A DNA stretch of 52,408 nucleotides. Source: Paludibacteraceae bacterium (GTDB taxonomy: Bacteria > Bacteroidota > Bacteroidia > Bacteroidales > Paludibacteraceae). Made by a program: the position numbers and the translations under genes. Position 1 is the stretch's first letter. Each line of letters starts with the position of its first letter. A model generated the notes under the pieces. The model saw nothing but the letters and a program-made list of their open reading frames with translations, did not search any database and had not been told where the DNA came from. This document shows, piece by piece, positions 51,874-52,408 of the stretch. The stretch is taken from positions 1-52,408 of the forward strand of contig JAFSTG010000120.1 in assembly GCA_017450605.1 (NCBI GenBank), in the 5' to 3' direction.

Positions 51874-52321
51874 ATATTCTTTTAAAATCCACAATTTCTT
51901 GCAACTCAGGTGCAATTTTCTTCAGTTCATCCAACTTTAAATTCCACCATTGAGTAGCCTCTATTTTCTTTATCGTTTCTTCATCAAACCTATAGCGCAG
52001 GATGCGTGCCGGATTACCTGCTACTATCGCATATGGAGGCACATCATGTGTCACAATGCTACCCGCACCAACTATCGCGCCATTCCCAATCTTCTTACAC
52101 CCCGGTAATATTGTCACGTTCATTCCAATCCACACATCGTTACATATCTCTAAGCCGTGCTTTTCTCCGTCATCCGGATAACCATCATAAAGTATTGCTC
52201 CATACATCGGATTCGCAAGACACGGATGAGTAGAAAACCAACCTATACGATGATTGGAGGTCAGAGCGGCTATACCGTGTGCAAAAGAGCAATAGTTTCC
52301 TATTTTTACCTGTTGGAGGAA
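51851..52321 (-). pseudogene. Hexapeptide acyltransferase lacking its N-terminus
   Basis: The open frame covers 156 residues. It begins, directly after an in-frame TAA (52324-52322), with [20 protein letters not shown], already inside the beta-helix. It continues with [17 protein letters not shown], a typical CatB/xenobiotic acyltransferase region, [13 protein letters not shown], and the C-terminal helix. No ATG, GTG or TTG occurs before 52207, which is internal; an ATG six codons upstream leads straight into the TAA. Family members usually have about 50 more residues at the N-terminus, so the gene is 5'-truncated. It overlaps the FdtA-like gene by 23 bases. Confidence 0.75.
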
Positions 52322-52363
52322 TTAAATAAAAGTGTTCATTGACTTAAAATAGTTGCAAAAAAA

Positions 52364-52395
52364 GTTGCACAATTCGTTGATTTTTAGTAACTTTG
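52364..52395 (+). promoter_or_regulatory. Outward-facing Bacteroidota-type promoter at the right edge
   Basis: TAACTTTG at 52388-52395 with GTTG (one mismatch from TTTG) at 52364-52367, 20 bases upstream. It would drive a gene beyond the window, divergent from the polysaccharide operon. AGTTGCA is repeated just upstream (52351 and 52363). Confidence 0.5.
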
Positions 52396-52408
52396 TAGTG
52401 TATATAAA

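Noticed and set aside
1..52408. CRISPR array, prophage, intact insertion sequence or known defence system
   Set aside because: No regularly spaced repeats, cas, phage structural, transposase or defence genes were seen on reading both strands.

Overview
The window is chromosomal DNA from a member of the Bacteroidales (phylum Bacteroidota). Upstream of many genes there is the promoter pair typical of this phylum, TTTG, then 19-20 bases, then TAnnTTTG. The gene set fits as well: DUF4294, a fused NfnA/NfnB-like reductase, a GT4/GH57/debranching alpha-glucan cluster, an acetyl-CoA hydrolase/CoA-transferase, a Bacteroidota-type IleRS and a geranylgeranyl-type UbiA prenyltransferase. I would not name a genus from this.

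Layout. 1-2.5 kb (minus): tadA and a 7TM-HD phosphodiesterase cut by the left edge. 2.6-8.3 kb (plus): mannose-1-phosphate guanylyltransferase, then an alpha-glucan operon (debranching enzyme, GT4 synthase, GH57). 8.6-22.4 kb (minus): ileS, potC, potB, CoA-transferase, a MurG-like glycosyltransferase without an evident start codon, the NfnAB-like fusion, an AsmA-like protein and a lipoprotein. 22.7-28.5 kb: a DUF805 protein and cca (plus), miaB (minus), a small membrane protein, greA, a HIT protein and a cytidylate-kinase-like protein (plus). 28.5-32.1 kb (minus): DUF4294, NlpC/P60 and M13 peptidase. 32.4-38.9 kb (plus): tRNA-Pro(GGG), Sua5, sugar transferase, ClC transporter, GH13 amylase and UbiA prenyltransferase. 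38.8-45 kb (minus): maf, topoisomerase IV/gyrase A, a 55-residue membrane protein, upp, a coiled-coil protein and a LytTR regulator. 45.1-47.75 kb (plus): topA and tRNA-Pro(CGG).

The last 4.6 kb differ in character. Beyond tRNA-Pro(CGG) lie about 700 bases with no convincing gene but many inverted repeats and a complete promoter-to-terminator unit that predicts a small RNA of about 115 nt. Next comes the distal end of a surface-polysaccharide operon on the minus strand, with three genes resembling the dTDP-3-acetamido-3,6-dideoxyhexose pathway (FdtA-, FdtB- and FdtC-like). This operon is decaying: its 5'-most acetyltransferase has lost its N-terminus, the GT2 glycosyltransferase is frameshifted, and one of two tandem small paralogues carries an in-frame amber codon.

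Most of the window is housekeeping sequence in compact operons. The best leads for something undescribed are the predicted small RNA and hairpin-rich DNA near 48.0-48.5 kb, the second predicted short RNA or attenuator near 26.2-26.3 kb, the shared promoter and long leaders of the two proline tRNAs, and a 62-base piece of ileS repeated just after its own stop codon. I found no CRISPR array, intact insertion sequence, phage module or recognisable defence system.
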